A stretch of DNA of 18,920 nucleotides from Patescibacteria group bacterium UBA2100 (GCA_002331185.1 DCYW01000038.1:12627-31546); one strand, 5' to 3'; positions 1 to 7,099 are shown, numbered from the stretch's first letter. The notes: a model not told the origin generated them from the letters alone. A program made the numbers and translations.

Positions 1-20
1 TCAATTAATTGAGGCATTCA
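1..20. repeat. Truncated hairpin repeat at window edge, probable terminator
   Basis: The first 20 bases differ at one position only from bases 18542-18561, which are the 3' part of a complete hairpin there. The palindrome TCAATTAATTGA is visible, followed by GGCATTCA, so the missing 5' arm should lie just outside the window. It sits directly downstream of the minus-strand gene ending at base 26 and could terminate it. Confidence 0.5.
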
Positions 21-25
21 TTATT

Positions 26-862
26 TTAGTGTCGAATTTTTTTTGAGAAATCAGTCGTATCACCGTTTTTTTGAGCAACTTGTGTGATGTGAAAGTACTT
101 ACGCGCTTCTTTAAGAGAGAGTTTCGTTTCTATAAGATTTTGAGAATAAAAAAGTGCGTCTACATGCGCTGGAAAGAGATACAGTATACTCCACGCAGGA
201 AGAGTAATATTGTTTTTTCGAAAATTTCGAACCAATATTGTTGTGCAATTATGAGTTATTGTATGAAAGAAAGAAGGATATTCGAAAAGTTCGTTTATCT
301 CATCAACAAAACCTTTAAAGATATTTTGTACAGTTTTTTGTGGCACTGCTAGCGGATAGAGCAAAACATCATCTTTCCTGTGATTAGTTCGTAGTTGAAT
401 CGTATCCTTTTCATCTGCAACTACGTACATCAATTCATAGTATCGAAGGATTCCGTTTATCGCGCCGCGAATGGAGAACATGTCTCCCTCCTTTTTTCTA
501 ATCTCCACCGATATCGAAACAAAACTTCCATCTGTTAGTTCAAAAGAAACAAACACATGTGCAGCTTGTAAACAAAAAGGAAGTGTGGGACCAAACGGCT
601 CAATAATAAGCCAGAGTTTTTTTAGGTCTGTAATCCTAAATGTTTTATCGTAGTAATGTACATTGTAGTCGTTTTGATTTTTATATGTTGCGTTTCGTAC
701 TTTGTGTATAGTCACTAAATCACCATATGTACTGATAGAAGGAAGTTCTTTTTGGTCGAGCGTCCAGTTGCGATTGTGGTTTGGTTTTCTACTATAATAA
801 TATATGAGAAACGCTGCACATAATGCAGCTGCAATCAGAAAAAGAATGATATGTTGGTCCAT
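26..862 (-). CDS. Membrane-anchored DUF4105 / Lnb N-terminal-like domain protein
   Basis: A 278-residue protein with one N-terminal membrane segment (about residues 5-23) followed by YYYSRK, so the rest probably lies outside the membrane. The body shows the pattern I associate with DUF4105 (Lnb N-terminal periplasmic family): a His within HVFVSFELTDG (about residue 102), SVEIRKKEGD (about 118-127), a YELMYVVADEKD stretch, and THNCTT (about 203-208). His, Glu and Asn-Cys are the likely functional residues. The substrate is unknown; a role in the envelope is inferred from topology. The ATG at 862 is chosen because it gives the signal anchor and because a -10-like TACCAT lies 7 nt upstream. It is divergent from the secreted gene at 887 with only 24 bp between start codons. 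The family assignment is from motif memory and is fairly secure; the function is not. Confidence 0.75.
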   Translation of the reverse strand: MDQHIILFLIAAALCAAFLIYYYSRKPNHNRNWTLDQKELPSISTYGDLVTIHKVRNATYKNQNDYNVHYYDKTFRITDLKKLWLIIEPFGPTLPFCLQAAHVFVSFELTDGSFVSISVEIRKKEGDMFSIRGAINGILRYYELMYVVADEKDTIQLRTNHRKDDVLLYPLAVPQKTVQNIFKGFVDEINELFEYPSFFHTITHNCTTILVRNFRKNNITLPAWSILYLFPAHVDALFYSQNLIETKLSLKEARKYFHITQVAQKNGDTTDFSKKIRH

Positions 863-886
863 TGCCTACATGGTACAATTGCCATA
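863..886. promoter_or_regulatory. Compact divergent promoter with overlapping -10 boxes
   Basis: On the plus strand an extended -10, TGG-TACAAT (871-879), ends 7 nt before the ATG at 887. On the minus strand TACCAT (875 to 870) ends 7 nt before the ATG at 862. The hexamers share bases 874-875. Both transcripts would begin at or next to the start codon. The plus-strand box is strong; the minus-strand one (4 of 6 consensus) is weaker. Confidence 0.55.
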
Positions 887-1492
887 ATGTTTAGCAAGTC
901 GTTTATTCTGTTTCTGGTTACGGTAGCGGTTATTTTTTCTGGAAATGTTGCATACGCGCAACTCTTACTATTTGATGGGGAACAACAAAGAGTTGGAAGC
1001 GTCACTGTAGGTACGACAACGTATAATTTTAGTGTGCCGCCGTCTTCATACAAGAGTGCACAAGTGCGACTACAGGAAATATATAGATACATTCGTAATT
1101 TTGACTCATTTGAGGTATTACCTTCCACACAAGACAATTATTCTAGTATATCTGGTGTTATTTTCGGAGGCGAAGGAACTTTTGATAGAGATGTAAACAC
1201 ACGTGCTCAGGCATGTCCTTTTACAAAAGATTTAACTATAGGCTCACAGGATGAGCAAGTGGTAGCATTGCAGAAATTTCTTAATTCATATACTGCAACT
1301 CGTGTTTCCGAAAGTGGTATCGGATCGCCAGGAAAGGAGACAGACTACTTCGGAATACTGACGTTCAATGCGGTATTTGCTTTTCAGGAACAATACGCTA
1401 ATGAAATTTTGATACCTTTAGGTATAGCGAGCCCTACTGGGTATTGGGGAGAGGCGACGCGAGCTTATGCACATACACTCCTTGGTTGCTAA
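887..1492 (+). CDS. Secreted peptidoglycan-binding domain protein
   Basis: A 201-residue protein with a signal peptide (MFSKSFILFL, hydrophobic to about residue 19, then AYAQ as likely cleavage region). The C-terminal half, from about residue 118, reads CPFTKDLTIGSQDEQVVALQ, continues with YFGILTFNAVFAFQEQY and ends TGYWGEATRAYAHTLLGC. This is the PG_binding_1 layout of three helices with G-x-x-T drift, common in secreted proteins of this bacterial group. No catalytic domain is visible, so it probably only attaches to cell wall material. The start at 887 is preferred to an in-frame ATG at 851 because 887 begins the signal peptide and lies 7 nt after a TACAAT box. The two cysteines (about residue 118 and the last residue) could form a disulfide. 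Confidence 0.78.
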   Translation: MFSKSFILFLVTVAVIFSGNVAYAQLLLFDGEQQRVGSVTVGTTTYNFSVPPSSYKSAQVRLQEIYRYIRNFDSFEVLPSTQDNYSSISGVIFGGEGTFDRDVNTRAQACPFTKDLTIGSQDEQVVALQKFLNSYTATRVSESGIGSPGKETDYFGILTFNAVFAFQEQYANEILIPLGIASPTGYWGEATRAYAHTLLGC

Positions 1493-1508
1493 ATTCATTA
1501 CCACACCA

Positions 1509-1536
1509 TTGCATTTAGTACGCGGTTTGGTATAGT
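1509..1536 (+). promoter_or_regulatory. rplY promoter, near-leaderless
   Basis: A -35-like TTGCAT (1509-1514), a 16-nt spacer, and an extended -10 TGG-TATAGT (1528-1536). The -10 ends 10 nt before the ATG at 1547, leaving at most a few nucleotides of leader. No Shine-Dalgarno sequence lies between. Confidence 0.6.
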
Positions 1537-1546
1537 TCTGCGCACT

Positions 1547-2200
1547 ATGTTAGAACTGCACATAAAAACACGGGACGTGAAGGAAAATCTTGAAACTATT
1601 CGAGAAAGTGGGAATATTCCTGCCGTTTTTTATGGTCCTAAAGAAGAAAATACACCCGTTACGCTTGATGCTCGCGAATTTGCTCGCGTCTGGGGAGAAG
1701 CTGGTGGCTCAACAATTGTAGACCTAAAGGGTGTTGGAGAAGACAAAGAAGTTCTGATTCATGATGTAGTGAAGCACCCCGTTAAAGGAAACCCAATCCA
1801 TGTAGATTTTTACTGTATTGAGCGAGGCAAGAAGCTCACGGTGAGTGTTCCTCTTGAGTTTGTTGGAGAAGCACCTGTTGAGAAGATTGGTGGTATTGTG
1901 GTGAAGGTTATGCATGAACTTGAGATAGAAGTACAACCTCGAAACATCCCGCACACAATCGAGGTTGATTTATCACCACTTACTGATTTTGATAGTTCGA
2001 TATCAATTGCAGATCTTCACCTTGACGAAACTATTGAACCTACAGCTGATGTAAACGAGAATGTTGCGTCGGTAACTCAGGTAAAAGAGGAACCTAAAGA
2101 AGAAGAGGTTGAACGTGATATTTCAGATATAGAAATCGAATCAAAAGGGAAAGATGCTGAAGGAGACGATGATGGTGGAGATCAAGACGAAGAAAAATAG
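1547..2200 (+). CDS. rplY: Large ribosomal subunit protein bL25 (CTC/TL5 type)
   Basis: A 217-residue two-domain L25. Residues 1-90 form the 5S rRNA-binding domain (GNIPAVFYGP near residue 22, VLIHDVVKHPVKGNPIHVDF about 67-86). Residues about 95-180 match the C-terminal beta domain of CTC/TL5 proteins (VPLEFVGEAPVEKIGGIV, then LEIEVQPRNIPHTIEVDLS). The last 40 residues are a highly acidic, low-complexity tail rich in Glu and Asp, typical of the family though long here. It acts in the large subunit at the central protuberance. It is flanked by envelope genes rather than ribosomal genes and has its own promoter and downstream terminator, so it is probably a single-gene unit. Confidence 0.93.
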   Translation: MLELHIKTRDVKENLETIRESGNIPAVFYGPKEENTPVTLDAREFARVWGEAGGSTIVDLKGVGEDKEVLIHDVVKHPVKGNPIHVDFYCIERGKKLTVSVPLEFVGEAPVEKIGGIVVKVMHELEIEVQPRNIPHTIEVDLSPLTDFDSSISIADLHLDETIEPTADVNENVASVTQVKEEPKEEEVERDISDIEIESKGKDAEGDDDGGDQDEEK

Positions 2201-2232
2201 CCCCCCATTATCCTATCCCAAACAATCAAACA

Positions 2233-2255
2233 AGGCGCCCACTGTGGCGTCTTTT
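2233..2255 (+). terminator. Intrinsic terminator after rplY
   Basis: Stem AGGCGCC (2233-2239) pairs with GGCGTCT (2246-2252) with one G-U pair and a 6-nt loop, followed by TTT. It separates rplY from the next promoter, whose -10 starts only 18 nt later. Confidence 0.65.
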
Positions 2256-2272
2256 GCGTTATAATATGCCTG

Positions 2273-2278
2273 TATAAT
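2273..2278 (+). promoter_or_regulatory. -10 box of the coiled-coil/transglycosylase-like gene
   Basis: TATAAT (2273-2278) ends 5 nt before the ATG at 2284, predicting a leaderless transcript. A second TATAAT lies at 2260-2265 and would give a leader of about 12 nt. No good -35 was seen. Confidence 0.55.
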
Positions 2279-2283
2279 TGTAT

Positions 2284-3630
2284 ATGTTTATTATTCGCAC
2301 TTCATTAGCATTTTTCTTTTTATCCATACTGTTATTTACGGCAGCATCATCTATTGCCTTTGCCGAAACGGGAGAAGAACGAGAGGCACGGCTCCGCGCA
2401 GAGCTTGCTCAAATTGAAGCTGAAATTGCACAACAGCAAGATCTTTTGGATGTTAAAAGTGGAGAGCGACAAAGTCTCGAGCGTGACGTTGCAGTGTTAG
2501 AGGCACAAATTGCAAAAGCACAGTTAGCTATTCGGCGAAGAAATTTAACCATCGAACAAATTGGGAGTGACGTAAATGATCGTGCAAAAGCAATTGTAGC
2601 ACTCGACGAAAAAATCGTACGTGAGAAGGCATCTCTCGCACAGTTGTTAAGGAAAACAAACGAAATAGGCGAACTTTCTTTTCCAGAAATGATTTTGGGT
2701 AATGATGATCTGTCGACTATTTTTTCTGATCTGGATTCGTTTCAAGTAGTAAAAGTATCGCTTTCAAACTCGTTTGAGTTGATTGCTGATACTCGTGCAG
2801 CACTACAAAATCAAAAGATTGTTCTCGAAAATAAGCAAATTGAAGAGCAAGAATTGAAACAAATACAAGAATTGGAAAAAAACCAAGTAGAGACACGGAA
2901 AGGGCAAAAAACAGAAATTCTGACTGTTACAAAAGGTGAAGAAGAGCTCTACCAACAGCTTATAAAAGAGAAAGAACAAACAGCAGCAGAAATACGGACC
3001 GCATTATTCTCACTTCGTGATACTGGAGCAATACCTTTTGGTGACGCATATGATTTTGCAAAGGAAGCAAGTGCAAAAACAGGAGTCCGTCCTGCTTTGA
3101 TTTTGGGTATTTTGAAACAGGAAACTAATCTTGGAGAAAATGTCGGACAGTGCTTACTTACCAATTCGCCGAATAAAGGTGATGGTAAAGGGAAAAACAC
3201 AGGGCGTCCTTTTGCACAAGTTATGAAAGGAACCCGCGATGTTGATCCATTTTTGGAGATTGTTACTGAGCTTGGGTTAGACCCGTTCGGACAGGTCGTG
3301 TCGTGTCCGCCAGGATATGGTTTTGGTGGAGCTATGGGTCCAGCTCAGTTTATACCCTCAACATGGATGCTCTATAAAAACCGATTAGGAAAAGTAACTG
3401 GCGAAGTACCACCGAACCCATGGAATCCACGAACTGCAATTTTTGCAACAGCATTGCTTATGAGTGACAACGGTGCTGACAAGGGCACTCGTGCAGCGGA
3501 ACGTCTTGCAGCATTGCGCTATTTTGCTGGGTGGAAGAATGCAAAGAAGGCAGCATACTCTTTTTATGGAGATGGGGTTATGGAGCTTACTGACGCAATG
3601 CAACGTCAAATTGATATTTTGGAAAGATAG
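2284..3630 (+). CDS. Secreted coiled-coil protein with lytic transglycosylase-like domain
   Basis: A 448-residue protein. Residues 1-27 are a signal peptide ending SSIAFAE. Residues about 30-240 are a long charged coiled coil resembling EnvC/CwlO-type N-terminal regions. From about residue 250 it resembles a lysozyme-like lytic transglycosylase fold: GVRPALILGILKQETNLGE with a candidate catalytic Glu at about residue 280, then GGAMGPAQFIPSTWMLYK near residues 345-362, a signature of MltB-type enzymes, and an ALRYFAGW segment. It probably cleaves or remodels peptidoglycan outside the membrane, with the coiled coil as a regulatory or partner-binding arm, as in division hydrolase systems (inference). 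The ATG at 2284 is preferred over TTG at 2278, which would fall inside the -10 box. Confidence 0.8.
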   Translation: MFIIRTSLAFFFLSILLFTAASSIAFAETGEEREARLRAELAQIEAEIAQQQDLLDVKSGERQSLERDVAVLEAQIAKAQLAIRRRNLTIEQIGSDVNDRAKAIVALDEKIVREKASLAQLLRKTNEIGELSFPEMILGNDDLSTIFSDLDSFQVVKVSLSNSFELIADTRAALQNQKIVLENKQIEEQELKQIQELEKNQVETRKGQKTEILTVTKGEEELYQQLIKEKEQTAAEIRTALFSLRDTGAIPFGDAYDFAKEASAKTGVRPALILGILKQETNLGENVGQCLLTNSPNKGDGKGKNTGRPFAQVMKGTRDVDPFLEIVTELGLDPFGQVVSCPPGYGFGGAMGPAQFIPSTWMLYKNRLGKVTGEVPPNPWNPRTAIFATALLMSDNGADKGTRAAERLAALRYFAGWKNAKKAAYSFYGDGVMELTDAMQRQIDILER

Positions 3631-3671
3631 ATAGTAAACACAACGATAGCTTGTTTTACTGCTAAATTTTG

Positions 3672-3699
3672 TTGCGCTTTTGTCAATATTGAGTATAAT
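3672..3699 (+). promoter_or_regulatory. rpmE promoter, leaderless
   Basis: TTGCGC (3672-3677), 16-nt spacer, TATAAT (3694-3699), then 8 nt to the ATG at 3708. The expected start site coincides with the start codon within a base or two. No Shine-Dalgarno sequence. Confidence 0.65.
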
Positions 3700-3707
3700 C
3701 GGCACTC

Positions 3708-3965
3708 ATGAAAAAGGATATTCACCCACAAAACTACCGCGAAGTCATTTTCGTTGACAACACTTCTGGAAAGGAGTTTCTTCTTGATTCTACTGTAGAA
3801 ACAGAAGAAAAGGGAACATATGAAGGAAAAGAATATCCACTCTATCGAATTGAAATTTCAAGTGCTTCACATCCTTTTTACACAGGGATTAAGAAAAATA
3901 TCGACACCGCTGGACGTGTTGAGAAATTTAAAGCACGGCAAAAGGCAGCGCAATCTGAAGCGTAA
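3708..3965 (+). CDS. rpmE: Large ribosomal subunit protein bL31 type B
   Basis: An 85-residue L31. MKKDIHPQNYREVIFVDNTS, then EYPLYRIEISSASHPFYTG and DTAGRVEKFKARQ cover the whole family profile. The cysteine pairs of zinc-binding type A L31 are absent, so it is the zinc-independent type B. The C-terminal end KAAQSEA is a short extension. It contributes to the bridge between subunits and the 5S region. It is followed at once by a strong terminator and then prfA; the L31-RF1 order is a frequent bacterial arrangement. Confidence 0.95.
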   Translation: MKKDIHPQNYREVIFVDNTSGKEFLLDSTVETEEKGTYEGKEYPLYRIEISSASHPFYTGIKKNIDTAGRVEKFKARQKAAQSEA

Positions 3966-3975
3966 CTTTTGATAT

Positions 3976-4019
3976 CTAAAAGAAGCAACACCGCATGAGT
4001 GTGGTGTTGCTTCTTTTAG
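3976..4019. terminator. Strong 20-bp-stem terminator between rpmE and prfA
   Basis: Bases 3976-3995 pair with 4000-4019 through 20 bp with one G-U pair and the tetraloop TGAG. The stem starts with an A-run and ends with TTTT, so it should work in both directions. The prfA -10 box begins 14 nt later. Confidence 0.85.
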
Positions 4020-4032
4020 TAGTTGGTTTGTA

Positions 4033-4038
4033 TATAAT
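4033..4038 (+). promoter_or_regulatory. prfA -10 box, leaderless
   Basis: TATAAT (4033-4038) ends 7 nt before the ATG at 4046. A weak -35 candidate TTCTTT (4011-4016) lies 16 nt upstream, inside the 3' arm of the preceding terminator. Confidence 0.6.
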
Positions 4039-4045
4039 ACATTGT

Positions 4046-5026
4046 ATGGAAGAAGAAAAACGTCCTGAAATACTTGATGAATATGCACAAGATTCACGTG
4101 TAGGATATTTAGTACAAGAATACGATAGGCTAACATCTGAAGAAAATGAAGCAAAGCAATTAGGCAGCAGTGATGCTGAAATGATGGATCTTGCGCAAGA
4201 AGATATAAAACGAATCACAGAAGCTAAGAGCCAAGTTATTACACAGGTAGAACAAATTGTTAAAGAAGATAAAGAAGAGCAACAATTTCCTAACGAGGCA
4301 GTCCTTGAAGTTCGTGCTGGTGCAGGTGGTGAAGAAGCAGCTCTTTTTGCTGAAGAGTTGGCAATGATGTACATGAAATTTGCTGAGATACAGGGGTGGC
4401 AGACCCGTATTCTTGATGAATCACGTGCAGCTATGGGAGGATACAAAGAAGCGTCTATAGAGATAAAAGGGAAAGGAGTTTATAAGAAACTACGGTTTGA
4501 AACAGGAGTTCATCGAGTGCAAAGGATTCCTGCAACGGAGAAACAGGGTCGTATTCATACTTCGACTGCCAGTGTCGCTATTTTGCCAGTATATAAGCAT
4601 GTGACGGTAGAAATAAATCCTTCAAACTTAGAAATAGAGTTTTCGCGTGCTGGTGGTAAAGGGGGTCAGAATGTTAACAAAGTAGAGACTGCGGTTCGTC
4701 TGACACATACACCCACAGGTTTAACAGTGCGTTGTACTGCAGAGCGTTCGCAACAGAAAAACCGTGAAAAAGCATACGCAATTATTGCATCACGATTGCA
4801 AGAAATGCACGATGAAGAGGCTGCCAAGAAACGGTCTGACGATCGCGCACAGCAAGTTGGTACAGGAGATCGTTCCGAAAAGATACGCACCTACAATTTT
4901 CCTCAAGATCGTATTTCAGATCATCGAATCAAAGAATCGTGGTCTGGTATAGAAAAAATAATGAGTGGTTATATAGAACCAATACTAGAATCTCTTATTA
5001 AATTCTCAGAAGAGGATGAAAAATAA
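4046..5026 (+). CDS. prfA: Peptide chain release factor 1
   Basis: A 326-residue class I release factor. The GGQ peptidyl-hydrolysis motif is at about residues 206-208 (AGGKGGQNVNKVETAVRL). The stop-recognition tripeptide is PAT at about residues 162-164 (RIPATEKQGR), the PxT form of RF1, which reads UAA and UAG, and not the SPF of RF2. It is some 30 residues shorter than typical RF1, mostly in the N-terminal helical domain. The ATG at 4046 is chosen over an in-frame ATG at 3995, which lies inside the preceding terminator and encodes an unrelated hydrophobic stretch. Its own promoter and downstream hairpin suggest a single-gene transcript. Acts in the ribosomal A site. Confidence 0.95.
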   Translation: MEEEKRPEILDEYAQDSRVGYLVQEYDRLTSEENEAKQLGSSDAEMMDLAQEDIKRITEAKSQVITQVEQIVKEDKEEQQFPNEAVLEVRAGAGGEEAALFAEELAMMYMKFAEIQGWQTRILDESRAAMGGYKEASIEIKGKGVYKKLRFETGVHRVQRIPATEKQGRIHTSTASVAILPVYKHVTVEINPSNLEIEFSRAGGKGGQNVNKVETAVRLTHTPTGLTVRCTAERSQQKNREKAYAIIASRLQEMHDEEAAKKRSDDRAQQVGTGDRSEKIRTYNFPQDRISDHRIKESWSGIEKIMSGYIEPILESLIKFSEEDEK

Positions 5027-5074
5027 GAGCAATAAGCCTTGCGATTCTTATGGCATTTTGCTACTATTGCGCTG

Positions 5075-5095
5075 CCCGCGTATGAGCGGGGTTTT
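5075..5095 (+). terminator. Small GC-rich terminator after prfA
   Basis: CCCGC (5075-5079) pairs with GCGGG (5086-5090) around loop GTATGA, followed by GTTTT. The last T of the run is also the first base of the rpsB -10 box TATAAT, so terminator and promoter are fused. Confidence 0.65.
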
Positions 5096-5100
5096 ATAAT
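5095..5100 (+). promoter_or_regulatory. rpsB -10 box, leaderless
   Basis: TATAAT (5095-5100) ends 6 nt before the rpsB ATG at 5107. No -35 at normal spacing: TTGCGC at 5067 is 22 nt away. There is no Shine-Dalgarno sequence. Confidence 0.6.
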
Positions 5101-5106
5101 ACAATT

Positions 5107-5853
5107 ATGTCAGAAAATACTATAATAAAGACACTATTTGAGGTTGGTGCACATTTTGGGTATACGCGAGCGCGACGAAGTCCATCTATTGCGCCATTTA
5201 TTTTTGGTCAGAAAAATAAGAACGATATCTTTGATCTTGAACGTACAGCAGAAAAGCTAGATGAAGCAAAGGAAAAAGCAGCAGAAATTGCTGGGAAAGG
5301 CAAGCAGATTCTTTTCGTTGCAGGAAAGAATGAAGCTCGTTTTATCATGCGGCGTGGTGCAGAAAAAGCAGATGAACCTTTTGTATGTAGCCGATGGATT
5401 GGCGGAACACTCACTAACTTCAAAGAAATTGGGAAGCGTATAAAACGTCTTGAAACACTTCGTGAAGACAAAGAGAAAGGAAACCTTGATAAGTATACGA
5501 AGAAGGAGCGATTACTTATGGACCGTGAAATCGAAGATTTAAGTTCAACATTCGGCGGTATCGTAGCCATGAAGGAGCTACCTGGTGCGCTGTTTGTGGT
5601 TGATCCACGATATGATGACATCGCAGTGCGAGAAGCATATGCTCTAAACATCCCAGTAATTGCACTTGCTAACTCTGACTGTGATCTTACAATGGTTGCT
5701 CACCCAATTCCTGCAAACGATGCAACAGAAAAAAGTATCACGTACTTTGTGTCCGAGATTGTATCTGCAATTGAAGAGGGAAAGAAAGCAAAAGCTGCTG
5801 AAAAGCCGGCAGAATCAGTAACGTCTACAATAACAACAACAAAAGAGAAATAG
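5107..5853 (+). CDS. rpsB: Small ribosomal subunit protein uS2
   Basis: A 248-residue S2. Family signatures in order: FEVGAHFGYTRARRSPSIAP near residue 11, a coiled-coil-forming helical insertion, FVCSRWIGGTLTNFKEIGKRI (about 96-116), LPGALFVVDPRYDDIAVREA (about 157-176), then IPVIALANSDCDL and HPIPANDATEKSI. The C-terminal tail after about residue 218 is Ala/Lys/Thr-rich and probably disordered. It binds the small-subunit head-body junction and is needed for S1-type or initiation factor contacts in other bacteria. tsf follows 36 nt later, the usual rpsB-tsf pair, and the two are probably co-transcribed because no terminator lies between. Confidence 0.96.
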   Translation: MSENTIIKTLFEVGAHFGYTRARRSPSIAPFIFGQKNKNDIFDLERTAEKLDEAKEKAAEIAGKGKQILFVAGKNEARFIMRRGAEKADEPFVCSRWIGGTLTNFKEIGKRIKRLETLREDKEKGNLDKYTKKERLLMDREIEDLSSTFGGIVAMKELPGALFVVDPRYDDIAVREAYALNIPVIALANSDCDLTMVAHPIPANDATEKSITYFVSEIVSAIEEGKKAKAAEKPAESVTSTITTTKEK

Positions 5854-5889
5854 AGAGAACACATTACTATTTTAGAACATCCAATAGCT

Positions 5890-6468
5890 ATGTCATCAAC
5901 TGAACTTATTAAACAACTTCGAGACGAGACTGGAGTTTCAATTATGCAATGTAAACGAGCTCTCGAAGAAGCAGGTGATGATATAGAGAAAGCAAAGGTT
6001 GCTCTCCGTAAAATCAGTGCACAAGTTGCTGCCAAAAAGGCAGACCGTGAATTAGGTGCGGGAGCTGTACAAGCGTACATTCATGCTGGAAACTCAGTTG
6101 CTGGTGTGGTCATTCTGGCGTGTGAAACTGACTTTGTTTCTAAGAATGAGGAGTTCGTAAAAATAGCGTACGACATTGCTATGCATGTTGCCGCAACGGC
6201 TCCTGAATTTGTATCGCGTGAACACGTTACTGAAGACGCAGTCGCAACAGCACGTGCTGTATTTGAAGAAGAGGCAGCAGACAAGCCAGAAGACATGCGT
6301 ACAAAAATTGTTGAGGGAAAAATAGATTCGTTCTTGAAAGAGAAAGTGTTACTTGAACAACCGTTTGTAAAAAACCCAGACACGACAATCCAGGGGATTC
6401 TTGATGAAGCAACACAAAAGTTTGGAGAGCGTGTTGAAATAGCTGAGATCTCACGATTTTCGGTATAA
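5890..6468 (+). CDS. tsf: Translation elongation factor Ts, short form
   Basis: A 192-residue EF-Ts, the exchange factor for EF-Tu. Residues 1-50 are the UBA-like domain (STELIKQLRDETGVSIMQCK) and about 52-140 the core with CETDFVSKNEEF, the segment inserted into EF-Tu. The second core half ends with the closing QKFGERVEIAEISRFSV. The length is like the short Thermus type (one core subdomain) and not the roughly 280-residue E. coli type. The start is the first in-frame ATG after rpsB. The upstream sequence is AT-rich with only weak -10 candidates (TACTAT 5865-5870, TAGAAC 5873-5878), so read-through from rpsB is likely. The TAA stop lies inside the -10 box of the next gene. Confidence 0.95.
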   Translation: MSSTELIKQLRDETGVSIMQCKRALEEAGDDIEKAKVALRKISAQVAAKKADRELGAGAVQAYIHAGNSVAGVVILACETDFVSKNEEFVKIAYDIAMHVAATAPEFVSREHVTEDAVATARAVFEEEAADKPEDMRTKIVEGKIDSFLKEKVLLEQPFVKNPDTTIQGILDEATQKFGERVEIAEISRFSV

Positions 6469-6469
6469 T
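6464..6469 (+). promoter_or_regulatory. -10 box overlapping the tsf stop codon
   Basis: TATAAT (6464-6469) contains the tsf stop TAA (6466-6468) and ends 8 nt before the ATG at 6478. Leaderless spacing as in the neighbours; no clear -35. Confidence 0.55.
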
Positions 6470-6477
6470 AAAGTGAT

Positions 6478-6900
6478 ATGGCAGCAATAATTGCCTTCAG
6501 CATTTCATTAGGCCTTCTCGTTCTCTTTTTGAGTTTCAAACTCTTTGAGCACGAGCGAAGTTTTACACGATACGTTGCGTTGCGTGTAAAAGTAGATAGA
6601 GTAGTTCTTGATGCGATACGCAGTATTAAGGAACATGGCAATTCTCTTGAAAAGCAACTTTCTATAAAGAATATTGCCTCCATTTCTATATACCGCACCG
6701 CATCAATTATTGCTCGATCTGCTCGCACAATCGAAAATCGCGCGCAAGATGTAACGCGCAAGATGAGCAGAAACGGAAATGGAGAAGCACGCACAACAAA
6801 ATCATCATTTCTTGAAGAAGTTGCAACTCACAAGAATGGCCTTGACACAAATCGTGTCAGACGAGAAACTAGTTTGACTGACAATGAGACACGAGAGTAA
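6478..6900 (+). CDS. Small membrane-anchored protein of unknown function
   Basis: A 140-residue protein I do not recognise. Residues 2-20 form one membrane segment (MAAIIAFSISLGLLVLFLSF), followed by a basic, helix-prone stretch to about residue 95 with many Arg/Lys, Ser and Ile, and a polar tail rich in Asn, Thr and Glu. The expected orientation is N-terminal anchor with the body in the cytoplasm or outside; the positive charges after the segment favour a cytoplasmic body. It has its own -10 box and begins 10 nt after tsf, so it may be expressed with the translation genes. Codon use looks like its neighbours. Confidence 0.65.
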   Translation: MAAIIAFSISLGLLVLFLSFKLFEHERSFTRYVALRVKVDRVVLDAIRSIKEHGNSLEKQLSIKNIASISIYRTASIIARSARTIENRAQDVTRKMSRNGNGEARTTKSSFLEEVATHKNGLDTNRVRRETSLTDNETRE

Positions 6901-6933
6901 AGATAACGGTTCCGAATCCGTTCAAAATTCGAT

Positions 6934-6961
6934 TTGGAAACTTGAGTAACATGTCTTTACT
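6934..6961 (+). promoter_or_regulatory. Candidate tRNA-Thr promoter with 9-bp hairpin
   Basis: TTGGAA (6934-6939), 16-nt spacer, TTTACT (6956-6961); the start site would be about 7 nt before the mature tRNA. The same segment holds a perfect 9-bp inverted repeat (6941-6949 with 6957-6965, 7-nt loop) followed by AAAAA, which is not a plus-strand terminator. Both hexamers match only 4 of 6 consensus bases. Confidence 0.35.
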
Positions 6962-6974
6962 CAAGAAAAAGTAA

Positions 6975-7050
6975 GCCGGAGTAGCTCAGTTGGTAGAGCA
7001 ACTCACTTGTAATGAGTAGGTCGGGGGTTCGAGTCCTCTCTCCGGCTCCA
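6975..7050 (+). tRNA. tRNA-Thr(UGT)
   Basis: A 76-nt cloverleaf. Acceptor GCCGGAG (6975-6981) pairs with CTCCGGC (7040-7046), discriminator T, and CCA is encoded (7048-7050). The D arm contains AGTTGGTAGA. The anticodon stem ACTCA/TGAGT encloses loop CTTGTAA, giving anticodon TGT (threonine, ACA codons). The T loop is TTCGAGT with a G-rich stem. The 3' half is copied in inverted form at 7100-7116 and 7121-7128. Confidence 0.96.
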
Positions 7051-7051
7051 A

Positions 7052-7094
7052 TAAACAAAAGACCCTAATCTGAAAGATTAGGGTCTTTTGTTTA
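7052..7094. terminator. Perfect 20-bp-stem terminator after tRNA-Thr
   Basis: Bases 7052-7071 are exactly complementary to 7075-7094 with a GAA loop. The stem has an A-rich start and a T-rich end (TTTTGTTT). It begins one base after the tRNA CCA end and should also terminate transcription from the other strand. Confidence 0.85.
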
Positions 7095-7099
7095 GAGCA

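Noticed and set aside
3633..3660. AT-rich hairpin after the transglycosylase-like gene as terminator
   Set aside because: A bulged weak stem (AGTAAA-c-ACAA with TTGTTTTACT) without a T-run directly after it; possible but not supported.
3995..4045. Upstream in-frame start of prfA
   Set aside because: It lies in the terminator hairpin, encodes an unrelated hydrophobic run, and the -10 box at 4033 is downstream of it.
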